From: Erythrobacteraceae bacterium
GTDB taxonomy: Bacteria > Pseudomonadota > Alphaproteobacteria > Sphingomonadales > Sphingomonadaceae
Length of the DNA stretch: 49,049 bases
Assembly (NCBI GenBank): GCA_027487015.1
Contig: JAIYEK010000264.1
Span: 1 to 49,049, forward strand
Direction: 5' to 3'
Part shown: one piece after another, positions 18,707-28,397 of the stretch
How positions within the stretch are numbered: the first letter of the stretch is position 1
Layout: the number at the start of each line of letters is the position of its first letter
Program-made: the position numbers and the translations under genes
The notes under the pieces: generated by a model
Database searches by the model: none
What the model was told of the DNA's origin: nothing
What the model saw: the letters and a program-made list of their open reading frames with translations, nothing else

Positions 18707-20077
18707 TCAGCATGCTGCGACATTCACGGCCAGACCGCCAAGGCTCGTCTCCTTGTACTTGGCCGACATGTCTATCCCCGTCTGGCGCATGGTCTCAATC
18801 ACCTGGTCGAGGGAGACCTTGGGCATCTCGTGACTGTGCAGCGCAAGTCGCGCAGCGTTGACGGCCTTGACCGCGCCGATCGCATTCCTCTCGATGCAGG
18901 GGATCTGCACGAGCCCGCCGACCGGATCGCAGGTGAGGCCGAGATTGTGTTCCATCCCGATCTCGGCCGCAGCGGCGACCTGCTGCGGGGTGCCGCCCCA
19001 TACTGCGGCAAGGCCTGCTGCTGCCATCGAACAGGCAACACCCACCTCCCCCTGACAGCCCATTTCCGCTCCAGAAATCGAGGCTCGCTGCTTGTAGAGA
19101 AGACCGATCCCACTTGCCGTCAGCAGGAACCGCCGCGCCTGTTCGCGCGCCTGCGGCCCTTCATGGCAATACTGCCGCAGCACCGCCGGGATGATACCCG
19201 CCGCGCCATTGGTGGGCGCGGTGACCACCCGGCCACCGGCGGCGTTTTCTTCGTTCACCGCCATCGCAAACAGGTTGAGCCGGTCGAGCAGCACCTCGGT
19301 CTCGTTGGTGGGGTTGGCGGTGAGTTTGCGCCACATTTCCGGCGCGCGCCGCCGCACCCTGAGGCCGCCGGGCAGGCAGCCTTCCTGCGCCAGACCGCGC
19401 TCGATGCAGGCGAACATTGCGTCCAGCAGCCGGTCGATCCCGGCCAGAGTTTCGGCTTCGGGCCGCCACGAGCCTTCATTGGCGAGCACCAGCGCAGCAA
19501 TGTCCAGATCGTGACTGCCGCACAGCGAAAGCAATTCAGCGCCTGACGCATAGGGATAGGGCGCGCGCACAAGACTTGGCACGAGATCGTCGGCGCTCGG
19601 CGTTGCCAGCTGACGAGCCGAAGCGATGAAGCCGCCACCGGTCGAATACCAGGTCTCGTCCGCCAGCAGCGCCTCGCGCTGTCCGAACGCTTTCAGGCGC
19701 ATACCGTTGGGGTGGAGTTCGGGGATGATGTCGCAGGCAAGCGCGATGTCGCGCGCGGGGCTGAAGGCGACAGGGTGCTGCCCCATCAGCCGGATACTGC
19801 CCTTGCCAGCTTGCGCCAGCAGCGCAGGCACCGCGTCGGGATCGATTGCCTCAGGCTCCCAGCCCATCAGGCCCAAGACGCAAGCATCGACCGAGCCATG
19901 GCCCACGCCGGTCAGCGCCAGCGAGCCTTGCAACGCGATCCCGATGCGGCTCACATCGCCAAGCTTGCGCGCTTCGGCCAAGCTGGCGACAAAGCGCCGG
20001 GCGATCCGCATCGGCCCGACCGTATGGGAGCTCGACGGCCCGAGGCCGATGCGGAACAGCTGGAGGATCGAGAGCAT
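18707..20077 (-). CDS. sdaA: L-serine ammonia-lyase (single-chain)
   Basis: [29 protein letters not shown]...STGGGFI...[19 protein letters not shown]...[17 protein letters not shown]...[17 protein letters not shown]...[14 protein letters not shown]. Confidence 0.95.
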   Translation of the reverse strand: MLSILQLFRIGLGPSSSHTVGPMRIARRFVASLAEARKLGDVSRIGIALQGSLALTGVGHGSVDACVLGLMGWEPEAIDPDAVPALLAQAGKGSIRLMGQHPVAFSPARDIALACDIIPELHPNGMRLKAFGQREALLADETWYSTGGGFIASARQLATPSADDLVPSLVRAPYPYASGAELLSLCGSHDLDIAALVLANEGSWRPEAETLAGIDRLLDAMFACIERGLAQEGCLPGGLRVRRRAPEMWRKLTANPTNETEVLLDRLNLFAMAVNEENAAGGRVVTAPTNGAAGIIPAVLRQYCHEGPQAREQARRFLLTASGIGLLYKQRASISGAEMGCQGEVGVACSMAAAGLAAVWGGTPQQVAAAAEIGMEHNLGLTCDPVGGLVQIPCIERNAIGAVKAVNAARLALHSHEMPKVSLDQVIETMRQTGIDMSAKYKETSLGGLAVNVAAC

Positions 20078-20094
20078 GGGGCAGGTCCGAAGAT

Positions 20095-20110
20095 TTGAAT
20101 GCGAATGCAT
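20095..20110 (+). promoter_or_regulatory. Putative LacI-family operator site 1 (sdaA promoter)
   Basis: TTGAATGCGAATGCAT; fits TTGNNTNCGNANNCAw (central CG palindrome), 17 bp upstream of the sdaA start. Confidence 0.6.
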
Positions 20111-20253
20111 AGGAAGGCTGAAAAACGAGCAGCTCCCTGTGACGATAGGCGCATCAAGCCTGTGCCTCAAGCTGTCACCTTCCAGCCAGATTGTCATAGC
20201 TTGGCCTCCCAATGCCGGCCGCTCCGAAATTCGCAAAAGCCACGGTTTTTTGA

Positions 20254-20269
20254 TTGACTGCGAATGCAA
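20254..20269 (+). promoter_or_regulatory. Putative LacI-family operator site 2 (NTF2/cupin/SDR operon promoter)
   Basis: TTGACTGCGAATGCAA; palindrome TTGNNTNCGNANNCAA, 38 bp upstream of the GTG at 20308. Confidence 0.65.
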
Positions 20270-20307
20270 ATTACCTCTTTATCGAGGCAGTTGGAGGAGA
20301 ATGTTCC

Positions 20308-21327
20308 GTGGCGTTTCAGAGCGGGGATTGCGACGCGGCCAAGCGTATGGTCGATGCCGGGCTCGCGCGGCTGGCATCATGCGAACCAGCCAATCTGACA
20401 GCCGCCGCTGCCGCAGTCTTTTCGCCTGACTGCCGCTTTCACATTGCCCACCCCTTCAATGACCTTGATGGGCGAGATGCGGGGGTCGAAACCTTTTTCG
20501 CCCCGATCAAGCGCGCCCTGCATCATTGCAGCCGCACCCACGCCATTGTTGCAGCGGGCGTGTTCAATGACGCTGTGATGGTTGCGGTGATGGGTCATTA
20601 CCGCGGCACCTTTGCCCGGGACCTTGCGGGAATTCCGGCGAACCACAAGCCGGTGTGGCTGCGCTTTGGCGAAATCCACCGCATCGCAGACGGACGCATC
20701 GCCGAAAGCTGGATGCTGCCCGACATGCTTGATCTGATCCGGCAGGCGGGCCTCTGGCCGTTGGCCCCCAGCCTTGGCGCGGAAGGGATGTGGCCTGCGC
20801 CCGGCGGCAATGCGCGCGCATTGAGCCCGGTCGATGCCGAAGCGGGCCGGGCCAGCTTCGATCTGGTGCTCGCCATGCACGCAGCGCTTGGCACCTTTGA
20901 CGGGCGCACGCTGGAATCGATGGATCTTGCGCCTTACTGGGCGCCTGACTTTGCCTGGTACGGCCCCGCCGGGATCGGCAGCAGTCTGGGGCTCGACGGG
21001 TTTCGCACTGTTCATCAGATCCCCTTCTTGACCGCCTTTCCCGACCGGCGCGGCGGGCAGCATGTCGGGCGGATCGGGGATGGCGATTTCGTCGTCACCG
21101 GCGGCTGGCCGAGCGTCACGGCCACCCACAGCGGCGATGGCTGGCTCGGCATGCCCGCCACGGGGCGCCCGGTGGGCATGCGGGTGATGGATTTTTATCG
21201 CTGCGAAAACGGCCTCATCGCCGAAAACTGGGTGCCGCTCGATATCATCGATCTGCTGCGCCAGATGGGCTATGATGTCTTCGCCCGGCTTGCCCATCTG
21301 CGCGGCCACCCCCGGACCAGCCTGTGA
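20308..21327 (+). CDS. Tandem NTF2/SnoaL-like domain protein
   Basis: GTG start after GGAGGA; two NTF2-like halves, each ending in a similar motif (RIADGRIAESWMLPDMLDLIRQAGLWPL and RCENGLIAENWVPLDIIDLLRQMGYDVF). Confidence 0.72.
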   Translation: MAFQSGDCDAAKRMVDAGLARLASCEPANLTAAAAAVFSPDCRFHIAHPFNDLDGRDAGVETFFAPIKRALHHCSRTHAIVAAGVFNDAVMVAVMGHYRGTFARDLAGIPANHKPVWLRFGEIHRIADGRIAESWMLPDMLDLIRQAGLWPLAPSLGAEGMWPAPGGNARALSPVDAEAGRASFDLVLAMHAALGTFDGRTLESMDLAPYWAPDFAWYGPAGIGSSLGLDGFRTVHQIPFLTAFPDRRGGQHVGRIGDGDFVVTGGWPSVTATHSGDGWLGMPATGRPVGMRVMDFYRCENGLIAENWVPLDIIDLLRQMGYDVFARLAHLRGHPRTSL

Positions 21328-22340
21328 GCGCAGCGGAGAGCCATGCCATGAGCGCCGATCCCAAGCCTGCCGCCGCTGCGATCGAAGCGCGCATCGTTCG
21401 CTATGCCGATCTGGTGCCGTGCCGCGATGCCTTTATCGACACGCGCTCGCCGGGGTCTGACCAAAAGGAAAACTTCACCATCATCGGCCCAGGCGTCGCC
21501 GAGAACCCCAATCAGCACGTCCATATCTCGGAAGCACACGGCTTCAATATCGGCGGCGCGCGCCAGCCGCCGCGCTGCCTCAACTCGCAGCACAGCCATG
21601 AGACGGTCGAGGTGTTCTACGTCCATTCGGGCCAGTGGCGGTTCATGACCGGTGAGCATGGCACGGATGGCGAGGTGTTCATGGGGCCGGGCGACTTGAT
21701 CTCGATCCCGACGCGCCTGTTTCGCGGGTTCGCAAATGTCGGCGAGGATACGGGCTTCTTATGGGCGGTGCTGGGCGGTGATGATGCGGGCCACGTGATG
21801 TGGTCGCCCTATGTGTTCGATATGGCGCGCGATTACGGGCTGGTGCTGCTGGAAGATGGCACGCTCATTGACACCGCCAAGGGTGAGACTGTCCCGCCGG
21901 ATGCGCGGCCTATGCCCGAAACGACGGCGCAACAGGTGGCGGCCTTGGCGCAGGTCGATTCCGCCGCGCTCGCTCGGTGCGTCATCCCCGCCGCCATGCC
22001 GCGCCCCGCAGCCTTGCACACGGCCACGCCAGGCATCTCAGAGCGCCTGCTGATCGGCGCCGCACCGATCGACTGGCCGCATGGCTTTACCGTCTGCGAA
22101 GTCACACTCGCACCCGCCGCCGCGATTGCCCCGCATCGGCTGGCGGTGCCGGATGTGTGGTTCGTGCAGGACGGCGCCGTCGCCATCACTATCGGCGGCG
22201 AAAGAACCAATTGCGGGCCGGGCGACACGATTACGGTGCCGCAAGGCGCAGCGCGCTCGCTTGCCAACCATGGCAGCACTCCAGCGCGGCTGGTGCAAGT
22301 GCGCGGCGGCGACACTCTCCCCGTCCCCGAACCGGCCTGA
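21324..22340 (+). CDS. Bicupin protein (two cupin domains)
   Basis: First cupin QHSHETVEVFYVHSGQWRFMTGEHGTDGEVFMGPGDLISIPTRLFRGFANVG; second WFVQDGAVAITIGGERTNCGPGDTITVPQGAARSLANHG. Overlaps the preceding ORF by 4 nt. Confidence 0.82.
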   Translation: MSAAESHAMSADPKPAAAAIEARIVRYADLVPCRDAFIDTRSPGSDQKENFTIIGPGVAENPNQHVHISEAHGFNIGGARQPPRCLNSQHSHETVEVFYVHSGQWRFMTGEHGTDGEVFMGPGDLISIPTRLFRGFANVGEDTGFLWAVLGGDDAGHVMWSPYVFDMARDYGLVLLEDGTLIDTAKGETVPPDARPMPETTAQQVAALAQVDSAALARCVIPAAMPRPAALHTATPGISERLLIGAAPIDWPHGFTVCEVTLAPAAAIAPHRLAVPDVWFVQDGAVAITIGGERTNCGPGDTITVPQGAARSLANHGSTPARLVQVRGGDTLPVPEPA

Positions 22341-22343
22341 GCC

Positions 22344-23069
22344 ATGGCAGGGGTGCTCGAAAGAAAGCGCGCGCTGGTCACCGGGGCGAGCAAGGGTATC
22401 GGCCGCGCAATCTGCCATGCGCTCGTTGCCGAGGGCGCGCTGGTGACGGGTATTGCCCGCGCCTCTAACGAACTCGGCAGTCTGAGCGCGGAAGTCGGCG
22501 CGGCGTTCGATCCATGGCCCTATGACGTAACGGGGGAAGAGGTGCTTGCCCGCATCGAAGCGGCACCCGCCTTCGATCTGCTCGTCAACAATGCCGGCAC
22601 CAACCGCCCGCAACCCTTTGCCGAGGTGACGGATGAAGCGCTTGACCTGATGCTCAACCTCAACGTCCGCTCTGCCTTTCGTATCGCGCGGGCTGCGGCG
22701 CGGCGGATGGAGCGGGGGGCGAGCATCATTCACATGACCAGCCAGATGGGCCATGTCGGATCGCCGAACCGCACGGTCTATTGCATGACCAAGCACGCGT
22801 TGGAGGGGCTGTCGAAGGCGATGGCGGTGGAGCTCGCGCCTGCCGGGATCCGGGTCAATTGCGTCGCGCCGACCTTCGTCAGAACACCGCTGACCGACGA
22901 GATGTTCACTGATCCGGCCTTTGTCGCTTTCGTGGACCGGATGATCCCGATGGGCGCACTCGCCACGCCCGAACACATCGCCGCCGCCGTGGTCTATCTC
23001 GCCTCGCCCGCCGCTGGCATGATCACCGGCCACAGCCTGCTGATCGACGGCGGCTGGACCGCGCAATAG
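22344..23069 (+). CDS. SDR family oxidoreductase
   Basis: RALVTGASKGIGRAICHAL, LVNNAGTN, YCMTKHALEGLSKAMAVELAPAGIRVNCVAP, ITGHSLLIDGGW. Confidence 0.95.
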   Translation: MAGVLERKRALVTGASKGIGRAICHALVAEGALVTGIARASNELGSLSAEVGAAFDPWPYDVTGEEVLARIEAAPAFDLLVNNAGTNRPQPFAEVTDEALDLMLNLNVRSAFRIARAAARRMERGASIIHMTSQMGHVGSPNRTVYCMTKHALEGLSKAMAVELAPAGIRVNCVAPTFVRTPLTDEMFTDPAFVAFVDRMIPMGALATPEHIAAAVVYLASPAAGMITGHSLLIDGGWTAQ

Positions 23070-23081
23070 AAAGGGTCTGTC

Positions 23082-24140
23082 ATGCCGCCTCCCGTGATGC
23101 GCGTCTCTACCACCGACATCACCGACATGATGAACCCCGGCCCCGAACGGCGCATGGCGCTGCCCGGATTTGCCGAGGAATTCGTCGATTTCCCGCACTA
23201 CATCATCCGCATCACCGATCGCATCTGGCACGACCGGGAGGTTGCGCTGTGCCTTGAATGGTATTCGCCCGACTGCGCGATCCACACCCTCGCCGGGCCA
23301 ATCACCGGGGCGCAGACCGTGGTGGACAACACCTGGGCGACGCTGGCCGCCTTCCCCGATCGGCGGCTGGACGGCGATAACGTGATCTGGTCGGATGAAG
23401 GCGACGGCAGCTTTCTCTCCTCGCACCTCATCACCTCGACGATGACCAACCTTGGCGACAGCGATTTCGGCCCTGCCACGGGCAAGCAGGTGCTGGTGCG
23501 CACCATCGCCGATTGCCTGTGCCGCGAGAACCGCATCGTCGAGGAATGGCTGGTGCGTGACAACCTTGCGCTGGTGGAGCAGCTGGGCTTCGATCCGCTC
23601 AGCGTTGCTTTGCGGCAGGCTGAGGGCGATGCGGCACGCAGGCGTCCTCTGGTGCAGGTGCTCGCTCCCTATCACGGGGCGGCACTCCAAGAAGCGGATG
23701 CGGAGCCACAGACCGCAGCGGCGCAACTGGCGGCCAGTCTGTTGCGGGCCTCCTGGCAGGATGGCGATGATGCGCAGGCCGCCGCACTGTCCGACTTCCG
23801 GCTCAATGCCTGGGTTCCGGGAGGGCGGTTTCTCTACGGGCCAGACCAACATGCCGAGTGGCGGGCACCGATCCGCTCGGCCTTCGGCCCGCGCGCGCGG
23901 CTGCGGATCGAGCATATCGCCGAAGTGCCCTATCTGGGTGAAGCGCGCGACGTCGCGGTGCGATGGTCTCTGGCCGGGTGGCATGAGGGAGCGGGCCGTT
24001 ACGGCGATCCGACCGGCACGCCGCTGATGATCATGGCGGTCAGCCATTTCCGCGTGATCGGCAGCAGGGTGCGCGAGGAAGTCACCATCTGGGACGATAT
24101 CGCCGTGCTGCGCCAGATCGCTGGCAGCGCATCGGCCTGA
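23082..24140 (+). CDS. Second tandem NTF2/SnoaL-like domain protein
   Basis: ITDRIWHDREVALCLEWYSPDCAIHTLAGPITGAQTVVDNTWATLAAFPDRRLDGDNVIW...LCRENRIVEEWLVRDNLALVEQLGFDP plus a second NTF2-like half ending SRVREEVTIWDDIAVLRQI. Confidence 0.72.
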   Translation: MPPPVMRVSTTDITDMMNPGPERRMALPGFAEEFVDFPHYIIRITDRIWHDREVALCLEWYSPDCAIHTLAGPITGAQTVVDNTWATLAAFPDRRLDGDNVIWSDEGDGSFLSSHLITSTMTNLGDSDFGPATGKQVLVRTIADCLCRENRIVEEWLVRDNLALVEQLGFDPLSVALRQAEGDAARRRPLVQVLAPYHGAALQEADAEPQTAAAQLAASLLRASWQDGDDAQAAALSDFRLNAWVPGGRFLYGPDQHAEWRAPIRSAFGPRARLRIEHIAEVPYLGEARDVAVRWSLAGWHEGAGRYGDPTGTPLMIMAVSHFRVIGSRVREEVTIWDDIAVLRQIAGSASA

Positions 24141-24158
24141 CCGTCAGCCGGGCCAAAG

Positions 24159-24189
24159 AAAAGGGGCGGGAATGACCCCGCCCCTTTTT
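24159..24189. terminator. Bidirectional rho-independent terminator
   Basis: AAAAGGGGCGGGAATGACCCCGCCCCTTTTT between convergent genes. Confidence 0.85.
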
Positions 24190-24214
24190 GCGACCCTAAA
24201 GACTAGGCTCTCGA

Positions 24215-26854
24215 TCAGAACCGCACGCTCAGCAGCGCACCCCATTGGCGCGGCGGGGCAAAGCTGCCCTGCAAAGCACCGCCGCCGCCCCAGACGAAGC
24301 GGTTGATGGTCTGTTCGTCGGTGACGTTGTTGACGAAGCCCTGGATCGAGAAGTTCTCGTCAATCGCCCAGGTCAGTCGGAGGTCGACCTTCTGGAACGC
24401 GCCCTGCCGCTCGAGGATCGAATTGAACGGCTGGCCGAAGAAGCTCGACGAGAAGTTCATGATCGCAAACGGCGTCAGGGTCCCCAGGTCGCCGAGGTCG
24501 ATATCGTACCCGGCAAAGATCGCGCCGGTCCATTGCGGCGAGTGCGGGATCTTGTTGCCGCTGATGTCGCATCCGAAGGCCGCTGCGGGCTGGCCAGTAC
24601 CGCCGGTGCCAGAGATCAGCGCGCAGTCATAGCCCGGTGCGAACACCCGTCGCTGTCCGGCTGCAGCAATCTGCACCCCATTGACGATAGTCGGCGCGAT
24701 CACTGTGGCATCATTGACAAGGATGCTGGTGCCGAAGGGGGCAGGCACCTGATCATACTCGGTGTATTCGGCGTTGAGATAGGCGAGGTTCGCCCCGATC
24801 TCGAGCCCGGAGACCGGACGCCACAGCAGTTCCGCCTCGGCACCATAGGCCCGCGCGCGGCCGCTGTTTTCGATAATCGACAGCGTGGTAGAACCCTGCG
24901 GCACCTGCCGCTGTTCCTGCAAGTTGCCGTAGCGGTTGTAGAACGCGGCGAGGTTCAACTGCACAGTGTCGTCGAGGAAGCGGTTCTTCGAGCCGACTTC
25001 GAACGCGGTCACCTCTTCCGGATCAAAGGTCGGCTGCAAGGCCGCCGGGCCCTGACCCGAGTTGAAGCCGCCCGAACGGAAGCCTGTCGAGACGCTGGCA
25101 TAAAGCAGGTTTTCCGGCGTCAGATCGTAATCGACCGCAAGCCGCCAGGTGGCCTTGCGGAACTTCGCGGTGTCATAGGTCGCGCCGGTCAGCACGGTGG
25201 TGTTGGCGGCAAGGCACTGGAAGCCCGCGCGCGGCGGCGGGAAGGTGGTGAAGGTGCAATTGGTGGCCGCTCCCTGCACCCCAAAGGCGCTGTCAGGGAT
25301 CGGGCCAGTGGCCAGCGTGATCGCGGTCCCCTGCGGCACCGGCGGCGTGCCGCTGGTCGGCAGGATCGCGTTGGCGTTGGCGAAGGCAAAGTCCTTGGTG
25401 TCTTCGGTCCAGCGCAGCCCGGCGGTGACCCGCAGGCTGTCCATCACCTCGTAGGTCGCCTGACCGTAGAAGGCGATGCTTTCGGTGGAGGCACGCTGCT
25501 GATCGTAGAAGCCGCCGCCGTTCTGGGCGAGGCTGAGGTTCGGGGTGACGTTGCGGATGATGCGCGGGAGCTGCTGGTTGATGAAGATCCCGGTCAGCTC
25601 GTCGTGGAAGTAATAGGCGCCCACCACCCAGTCGAGACGGCTCGTGCTGTCGCTGGAAAGCAGCTGGATTTCCTGACTGAAAGTCTCGGCCTGGGTGTCC
25701 TGGAAGTCGATCCCGATCTGGTTGCCCGAGAAGTCCGTATCCGAAGTGCGGATCGCGAAGAAATCGGTGTAGCCGGTGATCGAGCGCAGCGTGACGCCGC
25801 CAAAGTCATAAGCGAGGTTGGCGGTGATCGCCTTGTTCTCGAGGTCGAGGATCGTCGGCTGGTCGGTGTCGATGGTATAGCCATCGCCCGGCGCGAAAAT
25901 CGGCACGCCAAGGTCGCTGGTGGCAGCGCCGCCGGACAGAGCGTCGTTCACTCCGTCACGGTTGCCGCCGCGGGTGTTGAGATTGAGCACCGGCGTGCCA
26001 TTGTAGAGTTGCTGGCGCGAGCCAACATCGAAATAGGTGCCGAGGATCTTGTACCCGAAAGCCGAGCCGCCGGCCCCGCCGCGCGTCGAATAGTCGAACT
26101 TGATAGTGGCCGAGAAAGCGTCGTTCGGCTCCCACAGCACGGTGCCGCGCAAATAGACACTGTCATCATCGAACAGGTTATTGCCGAGCGGATTGACGTT
26201 CTTGACCCAGCCGTCCGATTGCTCGACCGAGCCCGCCACGCGTACTGCCAGCGTGTCGCCGACCGGGACATTGATAAAGGCATCGGTGCGGAAGCGGCCA
26301 TATTCGCCGATGGTAATGTCCACGCCGGCCCGCAAATCGCCGAGCACCGGCTGAGCCGAGGTGATCGCGATGTTTCCGCCGAAGGTGTTGCGCCCATAGA
26401 GAGTTCCCTGCGGCCCACGCTGGACTTCAACCCGCTCGATATCGACGAAGCCGGTGGTCGCCTGGCTGGCGCGCGACTGGTACACGCCGTCGACGAAGAA
26501 GCCGATGGTCGTATCGCCGTTGACGCCGACATTCTCGGTGCGCACGCCGCGGATCGAGGGGCGTGCGTCCTGTCCGGAACGCCCGAAGGTGAAGCCGGGG
26601 ACGAGACCTTCGAGGCGACCGATGTCGGTGGTGCCGCGCGCGAGAATCTGGTCGGCGGTGAAGGCCGAGACCGAGATCGGCACGTCTTGCAAGTTTTCCT
26701 CGCGACGCTGCGAAGTGACGATGATCTCGCCAATGCCATCGTCCGCGGTTGCCCCAGCGCCCGCTGCGCTATCTTGAGCCGTGGCCGGCACCGCGAACCC
26801 GAACGCGATGGTGCTAACGCCGATTGCGAAAGCGGATTTCAAATGACCGGCCAT
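24215..26854 (-). CDS. TonB-dependent outer membrane receptor
   Basis: MAGHLKSAFAIGVSTIAFGFAVPATAQ signal; EIIVTSQRREENLQDVPISVSAFTADQILARGTTDIGRLEGLVPGFTFGR plug; VERVEVQRGPQGTLYGRNTFGG; C-terminal QWGALLSVRF. Confidence 0.95.
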   Translation of the reverse strand: MAGHLKSAFAIGVSTIAFGFAVPATAQDSAAGAGATADDGIGEIIVTSQRREENLQDVPISVSAFTADQILARGTTDIGRLEGLVPGFTFGRSGQDARPSIRGVRTENVGVNGDTTIGFFVDGVYQSRASQATTGFVDIERVEVQRGPQGTLYGRNTFGGNIAITSAQPVLGDLRAGVDITIGEYGRFRTDAFINVPVGDTLAVRVAGSVEQSDGWVKNVNPLGNNLFDDDSVYLRGTVLWEPNDAFSATIKFDYSTRGGAGGSAFGYKILGTYFDVGSRQQLYNGTPVLNLNTRGGNRDGVNDALSGGAATSDLGVPIFAPGDGYTIDTDQPTILDLENKAITANLAYDFGGVTLRSITGYTDFFAIRTSDTDFSGNQIGIDFQDTQAETFSQEIQLLSSDSTSRLDWVVGAYYFHDELTGIFINQQLPRIIRNVTPNLSLAQNGGGFYDQQRASTESIAFYGQATYEVMDSLRVTAGLRWTEDTKDFAFANANAILPTSGTPPVPQGTAITLATGPIPDSAFGVQGAATNCTFTTFPPPRAGFQCLAANTTVLTGATYDTAKFRKATWRLAVDYDLTPENLLYASVSTGFRSGGFNSGQGPAALQPTFDPEEVTAFEVGSKNRFLDDTVQLNLAAFYNRYGNLQEQRQVPQGSTTLSIIENSGRARAYGAEAELLWRPVSGLEIGANLAYLNAEYTEYDQVPAPFGTSILVNDATVIAPTIVNGVQIAAAGQRRVFAPGYDCALISGTGGTGQPAAAFGCDISGNKIPHSPQWTGAIFAGYDIDLGDLGTLTPFAIMNFSSSFFGQPFNSILERQGAFQKVDLRLTWAIDENFSIQGFVNNVTDEQTINRFVWGGGGALQGSFAPPRQWGALLSVRF

Positions 26855-26899
26855 GTGGATTCCCCTGAGATTGCGTTGCCGAGGCAAGAGATGCCATTT

Positions 26900-26915
26900 T
26901 TGACTTCGGATGCAA
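26900..26915 (+). promoter_or_regulatory. Putative LacI-family operator site 3 (TonB receptor promoter)
   Basis: TTGACTTCGGATGCAA; same palindrome TTGNNTNCGNANNCAA, about 45 bp upstream of the receptor start. Confidence 0.65.
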
Positions 26916-27031
26916 CATGAATCGTGCTTTGCTGGGATACTTGACGCACATCAATTACCGATTGTTGCAGAAATGCCATGGAAACGGTGCCATTCCGCCG
27001 AAAAACGCGCAAGGACGCCGCTCGGGCTATA

Positions 27032-27047
27032 TTGCATCCGAAGTCAC
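27032..27047 (-). promoter_or_regulatory. Putative LacI-family operator site 4 (HisD-like/LacI operon promoter)
   Basis: TTGCATCCGAAGTCAC; reverse complement GTGACTTCGGATGCAA matches site 3 at 15 of 16 positions. Confidence 0.62.
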
Positions 27048-27107
27048 AACATCATAGGATGGTGCTCGTCGCGGCGGCCAGGTGCCTCGCGTGTGGGAGA
27101 CAGCGAA

Positions 27108-28397
27108 GTGGCACGTTACCTCAAGACCGGCATTACCGAAGATGCCGCCGCCGAAGCCGATGCGCAGGTCCGCGCCACAGTCGAGACGATCATCGCCGAC
27201 ATCAAGGCCCGCGGTGATGATGCGATGCGCGATTGGTCAGCGAAGTTCGACAACTGGAACCCGGCCGACTTCCGTCTCTCGCAGGCCGATATCGACGCCG
27301 CCTATGCCGAGCTCGCCCCGCAAACGATCGAGGACATCCGCTTCGCGCAGGCGCAGGTGCGCAATTTCGCTCAAATTCAGCGCAATGCGCTCAAGGATGT
27401 CGAGGTCGAGACGCTGCCGGGCGTGGTGCTGGGGCACCGCAACATTCCGGTCAATTCGGTCGGCTGCTACGTGCCGGGCGGCAAGTATCCGCTGGTCGCC
27501 TCGGCGCATATGAGCGTCGTCACCGCCAAGGTTGCTGGCGTGAAGCGCATCGTCTCGGTCGCCCCGCCCTACCAAGGCAAGCCCAACCCCGCGATCGTGG
27601 TGGCCATGCACATGGCGGGCGCGGACGAGATCTATTGCGTCGGCGGCGTGCAAGCGGTGGCTGCGATGGCGCTCGGTACCGAGACCATCGCAGGCGTCGA
27701 CATGATCGTAGGCCCCGGCAATGCATACGTCGCCGAGGCCAAGCGCCAGCTGTTCGGGAAGATCGGGATCGACCTCCTCGCCGGCCCGACAGAAACGCTG
27801 GTGATCGCTGACGAAACAGTGGATGGCGAACTGTGCGCCGCAGACCTGCTGGGGCAGGCGGAACATGGGCCCAATTCGCCCGCCGTGCTGCTGACCAACT
27901 CCGAAAAGCTCGCGCGCGAGACCATGGTCGAGATCGAGCGCCAGCTCACCATCCTCTCCACAGCGCCGATCGCAGCCAAGGCCTGGGCCGATTATGGCCA
28001 GGTGATCGTGGCGGACAGCTACGAGGAAATGGTAGAAATCGCCGACCAGATCGCGTCCGAACACGTGCAGGTGATGACCCGCGATCCGGATTACTTCCTC
28101 GAACACATGGCCAATTACGGTGCGCTGTTCCTCGGTGAGCGCACAAATGTGTCCTACGGCGACAAGGTGATCGGCACCAACCACACGCTGCCCACGCGCG
28201 GCAATGCCCGCTTCACCGGTGGCCTGTGGGTTGGCAAGTTCATCAAGACGTGTACCTATCAGCGCGTGCTGACCGATGCGGCAAGCGCGATGGTGGGGGA
28301 ATATTGTTCACGCCTGTGCGCCATCGAAGGCTTTGCCGGGCACAAGGAACAGGCCGACATCCGGGTGAGACGATATGCCAAAGAAGAAGCTGTCTGA
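27108..28397 (+). CDS. Histidinol dehydrogenase superfamily protein (HpsN / sulfopropanediol dehydrogenase-like)
   Basis: [79 protein letters not shown]...[39 protein letters not shown]. Catabolic context, not a his operon. Confidence 0.88.
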   Translation: MARYLKTGITEDAAAEADAQVRATVETIIADIKARGDDAMRDWSAKFDNWNPADFRLSQADIDAAYAELAPQTIEDIRFAQAQVRNFAQIQRNALKDVEVETLPGVVLGHRNIPVNSVGCYVPGGKYPLVASAHMSVVTAKVAGVKRIVSVAPPYQGKPNPAIVVAMHMAGADEIYCVGGVQAVAAMALGTETIAGVDMIVGPGNAYVAEAKRQLFGKIGIDLLAGPTETLVIADETVDGELCAADLLGQAEHGPNSPAVLLTNSEKLARETMVEIERQLTILSTAPIAAKAWADYGQVIVADSYEEMVEIADQIASEHVQVMTRDPDYFLEHMANYGALFLGERTNVSYGDKVIGTNHTLPTRGNARFTGGLWVGKFIKTCTYQRVLTDAASAMVGEYCSRLCAIEGFAGHKEQADIRVRRYAKEEAV

